Source: Anaerolineales bacterium (GTDB lineage Bacteria; Chloroflexota; Anaerolineae; Anaerolineales; E44-bin32). Taken from it: a DNA stretch of 17,592 nt. A program made the translations under genes and the position numbers. Below the pieces are notes generated by a model. That model saw nothing but the letters and a program-made list of their open reading frames with translations. It was not told where the DNA came from and did no database searches. The stretch covers positions 1 through 17,592 of the forward strand of contig DAOWMX010000014.1 in NCBI GenBank assembly GCA_030642885.1. Direction: 5' to 3'. Position 1 is the stretch's first letter, and every line of letters begins with the position of its first letter. Below, in pieces: positions 15,302 to 17,592 of this stretch.

Positions 15302-16728
15302 CGATATCCCCCAAACATTCGTATGAGGGTCTCCCAAGACATCTGAACGCTCGGTAAGGCAAACCAGACCCATCCTAGCGCTACGAAGTTAAAAGTCAGA
15401 ATGAGGCTAGCGGCTCTCATTGCTTTACTCGTTTGGAAGGCTGGAGGAATTCGATCCCGCCTGGCATTGAGGAAAACGGCCCAACGGTTATGGATAAACA
15501 ATCCGACAGCATGCCATATGCCCCATAGAGCGAAATTCCATGTCACCCCGTGCCACAGTCCTATCAGCGTCATCGTCACCAGCTGACCGATCAGGATAAT
15601 GAGCGCAGGATTCGATCTCAATCGCCCTTTTCGCAGCGCGCGCGTAAGCGGATTGAACACGTAAGCCCGGAACCAATTGGCGAGCGTCATATGCCAGCTA
15701 TTCCAGAAAGTTCCGATGTTGGTTTTTAAGTATGGGCGGTCGAAGTTCTCCGGGAGCTGTATTCCGGATATTTGCCCTATTCCTATGGCAACATCCGTAT
15801 AGCCGCTGAAATCGAAGTACAGCCTCAGGCTGAAGGAAAACACAAGCACCCAGAGCCAGGGGATGGAACGCGTCAAGGTAGCATTGGTCGAATTCAGGGC
15901 GATAATTGCCAATCCATCTGCCAGGACAAATTTTTGAAAAACTCCGAGAACGATCCTCTTGGTGCCAGCGAAATATTCGCTCGCAGAAGGTGCGACCGTA
16001 TTCTGCATCTTAGAGGCAAATTTTTCGACTCGGTCAATCGGCCCGGCAGTAATCGCAGGAAAGAAAAGTACAAAGGTGAAAAAATCAAGGAACGACACCG
16101 CGGGCAAACGGCCAGATTGATAATCCCTTAGGACATGTAGGAGGCGCAGAGCGATGTAGGAGAAACCAAGCCAATATAAATCTGTTGACGCGGCTAGATT
16201 TCGCGATTGACCCGTTACCCCTCGCAAGAGACTACTGGCCCACACTGAAAGAGTTTCAATTTTTAAAACAATGAAAACACCAATGACAACAACCCCGAGA
16301 AGCACACTCAATAGACGTGACCATTTTGTGAGCCACTCGCCGGCGAACCCCAGGATAACCAGAATGGAACCTACAATAACCACCAGATAGATTGATGGGG
16401 GACGGGAAGCTGTTATCTGCCATCCCTCGGGGAGAAAACGGCTCAGGCTGATGAGCAGCGGAAAAAGAGCGGTGAATAGCAGTGCGGCGAGGTCCTCCCG
16501 GCTCAACCCCCGTTCACGATGACGAGTTATCAACCAGGCTATCACGGTCAACCCTATTGAAGCCGTTGGAAACCAGAAACTAAACTGCCGTAATGAAACT
16601 GCGGGTTGAAGCCAGTAAACGCTGACCAGACTGATGATGAAAAGAGACCATCTCCGCCATTTTTGGGATGCGGTCAGGACTAGAGCGCTGACAAAAAGAC
16701 TGAATATTAAAATGTGGATCAGGGTCAT
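15298..16728 (-). CDS. MBOAT-family O-acyltransferase (AlgI/DltB-like)
   Basis: A 476-residue multipass protein (ten or more helices). Motifs typical of AlgI/DltB enzymes are YFDFSGYTD (304-312), ENFDRPYLKTNIGTFWNSWH (328-347), and the catalytic histidine in GLWHG (His393). These enzymes move an acyl group from a cytoplasmic thioester across the membrane. ATG 16728 is preferred to GTG 16749: it forms a TAATG overlap with the microprotein stop and has CAGGG 6 nt upstream, while the GTG has none. The C-terminus (ending MFGGYR) has no Tyr-x-x-Phe shuttle motif, as expected where a separate microprotein supplies it. It overlaps the SGNH gene by ATGA. Confidence 0.93.
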   Translation of the reverse strand: MTLIHILIFSLFVSALVLTASQKWRRWSLFIISLVSVYWLQPAVSLRQFSFWFPTASIGLTVIAWLITRHRERGLSREDLAALLFTALFPLLISLSRFLPEGWQITASRPPSIYLVVIVGSILVILGFAGEWLTKWSRLLSVLLGVVVIGVFIVLKIETLSVWASSLLRGVTGQSRNLAASTDLYWLGFSYIALRLLHVLRDYQSGRLPAVSFLDFFTFVLFFPAITAGPIDRVEKFASKMQNTVAPSASEYFAGTKRIVLGVFQKFVLADGLAIIALNSTNATLTRSIPWLWVLVFSFSLRLYFDFSGYTDVAIGIGQISGIQLPENFDRPYLKTNIGTFWNSWHMTLANWFRAYVFNPLTRALRKGRLRSNPALIILIGQLVTMTLIGLWHGVTWNFALWGIWHAVGLFIHNRWAVFLNARRDRIPPAFQTSKAMRAASLILTFNFVALGWVWFALPSVQMSWETLIRMFGGYR

Positions 16729-16850
16729 TAGAAGCCCTGATAGATCCACTGCGGTGAAGCATCAGCAGTGAGGATAATTATTAGCAGAATTATCAAACAC
16801 AGCGCGAGTGCATATAAATTCTCGCGTGCGCTCGACTTACGATCCTTCAC
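16728..16850 (-). CDS. DltX-like single-pass microprotein with C-terminal acyl-shuttle-type hexapeptide
   Basis: A 40-residue protein too short for usual gene callers. It has a basic N-terminus (MKDRKSSARE), one hydrophobic helix (about 12-29) and a short outer tail ending WIYQGF at the extreme C-terminus. Size, N-in/C-out topology by the positive-inside rule, and an aromatic-x-Tyr-x-x-Phe end are those of DltX, whose C-terminal tyrosine receives the acyl group from DltB. The start is GTG, overlapping the previous stop as GTGA, with AGGG 8 nt upstream; its TAA overlaps the MBOAT ATG as TAATG. Double overlap supports translation and a fixed ratio to the MBOAT. The homology is motif-level only; Tyr37 would be the acceptor. 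Confidence 0.72.
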   Translation of the reverse strand: MKDRKSSARENLYALALCLIILLIIILTADASPQWIYQGF

Positions 16851-17248
16851 TCGCCTGTCCCTGTTGAATACCCACACATCTTCCACTCCCCATCCTCAAG
16901 AACAGCGATGTAGGTCCTCCCTGAAAGGGGAATAACCTGGTCCTCCCCGCCATAGTTTGCGATAATCTTACCTTCACAGTCGATGAGTGTTTGCTCACTA
17001 CTCGCGCTAATTGAGGTGCAGGATAACCCGTCGAGCCGAACGATGACAGCTTCGAAAGAGGACGCTTCAGCATGCGCACCTTCCTCCCAGTCCAGACATG
17101 ATTTATTAACCGCCCGGACGACGTCTTTCGACACAATCGCATTTAGATAGGCTTCAATCGCATCCTCTGCCGATCCCTGTTGTGTGCAAGCAGTGATGGT
17201 AAGACTCAGAAAAGCAAGAATTCCAACGATTCGAATGGTTTTCCTCAT
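16847..17248 (-). CDS. Small lipoprotein, function unknown
   Basis: A 133-residue lipoprotein. The signal peptide ends in ITAC (Cys21). The start of the mature part (SAEDAIEAYLNAIVSKDVVRA) and the later WKMCGY resemble small NTF2-like or DUF4878-type lipoproteins, but I do not assign a family. Four further cysteines (Cys51, 77, 91 and 125) could form disulphides. ATG 17248 has GGAGG 8 nt upstream; the longer frame to 17275 would put extra residues before the signal. Its stop overlaps the microprotein start (GTGA), placing it in the same unit as the MBOAT. A role as polymer-binding or assembly factor is possible and unproved. Confidence 0.82.
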   Translation of the reverse strand: MRKTIRIVGILAFLSLTITACTQQGSAEDAIEAYLNAIVSKDVVRAVNKSCLDWEEGAHAEASSFEAVIVRLDGLSCTSISASSEQTLIDCEGKIIANYGGEDQVIPLSGRTYIAVLEDGEWKMCGYSTGTGE

Positions 17249-17341
17249 ACCCACGCCTCCAACGGGATTGCACAACCAATTCCCGAGTAAAACTAAATCG
17301 ATTTGCTCACGATACCAGGGATCTGTTCTTCAACTATAACC

Positions 17342-17592
17342 TCAGGGAAGAATCCACGGGATGCTGTCCAATGGCGGAACTGGAGTTAGAAAATAAAGAG
17401 TAGTCCAACTGTGCCAAGCTTCAAAATCATCGTCGGTGAAACCTAAATCGACCCAATCTTTATCAGCAAATCCCGCCCCGATATCCTCAATCGACCCTGG
17501 TCCATACGTAGGGATAAATACCGGCCAGCCTCTCATCTGGTTATACCAGCTTCGGATTACAGCGACCATTCCCCTGGTAACCGGGAGTCCAC
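17342..17592 (-). CDS. Unrecognised protein, C-terminal part (partial)
   Basis: The frame is open from the window edge to a TCA-complement TGA at 17342-17344, giving at least 83 residues, so the true N-terminus lies outside. It is rich in aromatic and acidic residues (RSWYNQMRGW, FTDDDFEAWHSW) and ends in a Pro-rich tail (PVPPLDSIPW). I recognise no motif. It precedes the lipoprotein gene by about 90 nt on the same strand and may be the previous gene of the same unit. The gap 17249-17341 shows no clear promoter. Confidence 0.55.
   Translation of the reverse strand, partial: GLPVTRGMVAVIRSWYNQMRGWPVFIPTYGPGSIEDIGAGFADKDWVDLGFTDDDFEAWHSWTTLYFLTPVPPLDSIPWILP

Noticed and set aside
16729..16749. 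Upstream GTG start for the MBOAT
   Set aside because: No ribosome site precedes it and it would overlap the microprotein by 22 nt; the ATG at 16728 has CAGGG and a TAATG junction.
1..17592. Selenoprotein with in-frame TGA inside the window
   Set aside because: All clear genes end at plausible family C-termini, and the cysteine-like sites of interest (GDC, SPYC) use TGC or TCT codons, not TGA.
1..17592. CRISPR arrays, insertion sequences or phage genes
   Set aside because: No regularly spaced direct repeats, transposase motifs or phage proteins were seen on either strand.

Overview
The window reads as chromosomal DNA of a bacterium of moderate GC. The mix of lipoproteins with Pro/Thr-rich linkers, a roadblock-V4R pair, a dolichol-phosphate-mannose-type glycosyltransferase and a bacterial 8/5-type selenocysteine tRNA would suit an uncultured Chloroflexota (Anaerolineae-like) lineage. 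That placement is inference from gene style, not from a marker gene.

Layout. The left part (1-3711, + strand) holds the tail of an MscS-type channel, a small four-helix membrane protein with a terminator, and an ABC-2 exporter made of one ATPase and two equal-length permeases. A palindrome-rich gap (3712-4048) separates this from a minus-strand unit: a tRNA-Sec (5290-5383) lying 23 nt upstream of a site-2-type M50 protease. From 5628 to 10217 the + strand carries a lipoprotein fusing a DsbA-like thioredoxin fold to a cyclophilin, translationally coupled to a PrsW-like intramembrane protease, then a roadblock/LC7 protein, a V4R protein and a polyprenyl-phosphate mannose synthase-like glycosyltransferase.

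The right part (17248 down to 10234, - strand) is one tightly packed gene train and is the most interesting region: small lipoprotein, 40-aa single-pass microprotein, MBOAT acyltransferase, membrane-anchored SGNH protein, lipoprotein SGNH protein, 79-aa carrier protein, acyl-AMP ligase and rsmA. It reproduces every logical part of the D-alanylation (Dlt) pathway: ligase (DltA role), DltC-like carrier with an LVDSF phosphopantetheine site, MBOAT (DltB role), SGNH transferase (DltD role), and a DltX-like microprotein ending in the hexapeptide WIYQGF, comparable to the aromatic-x-Tyr-x-x-Phe acyl-shuttle motif of DltX. The ligase looks like a fatty-acyl-AMP ligase, so the acyl group moved outward is probably not D-alanine. 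The microprotein is joined to its neighbours by GTGA and TAATG start/stop overlaps. I propose a Dlt-like system that loads an unidentified acyl group onto an unidentified cell-surface polymer.
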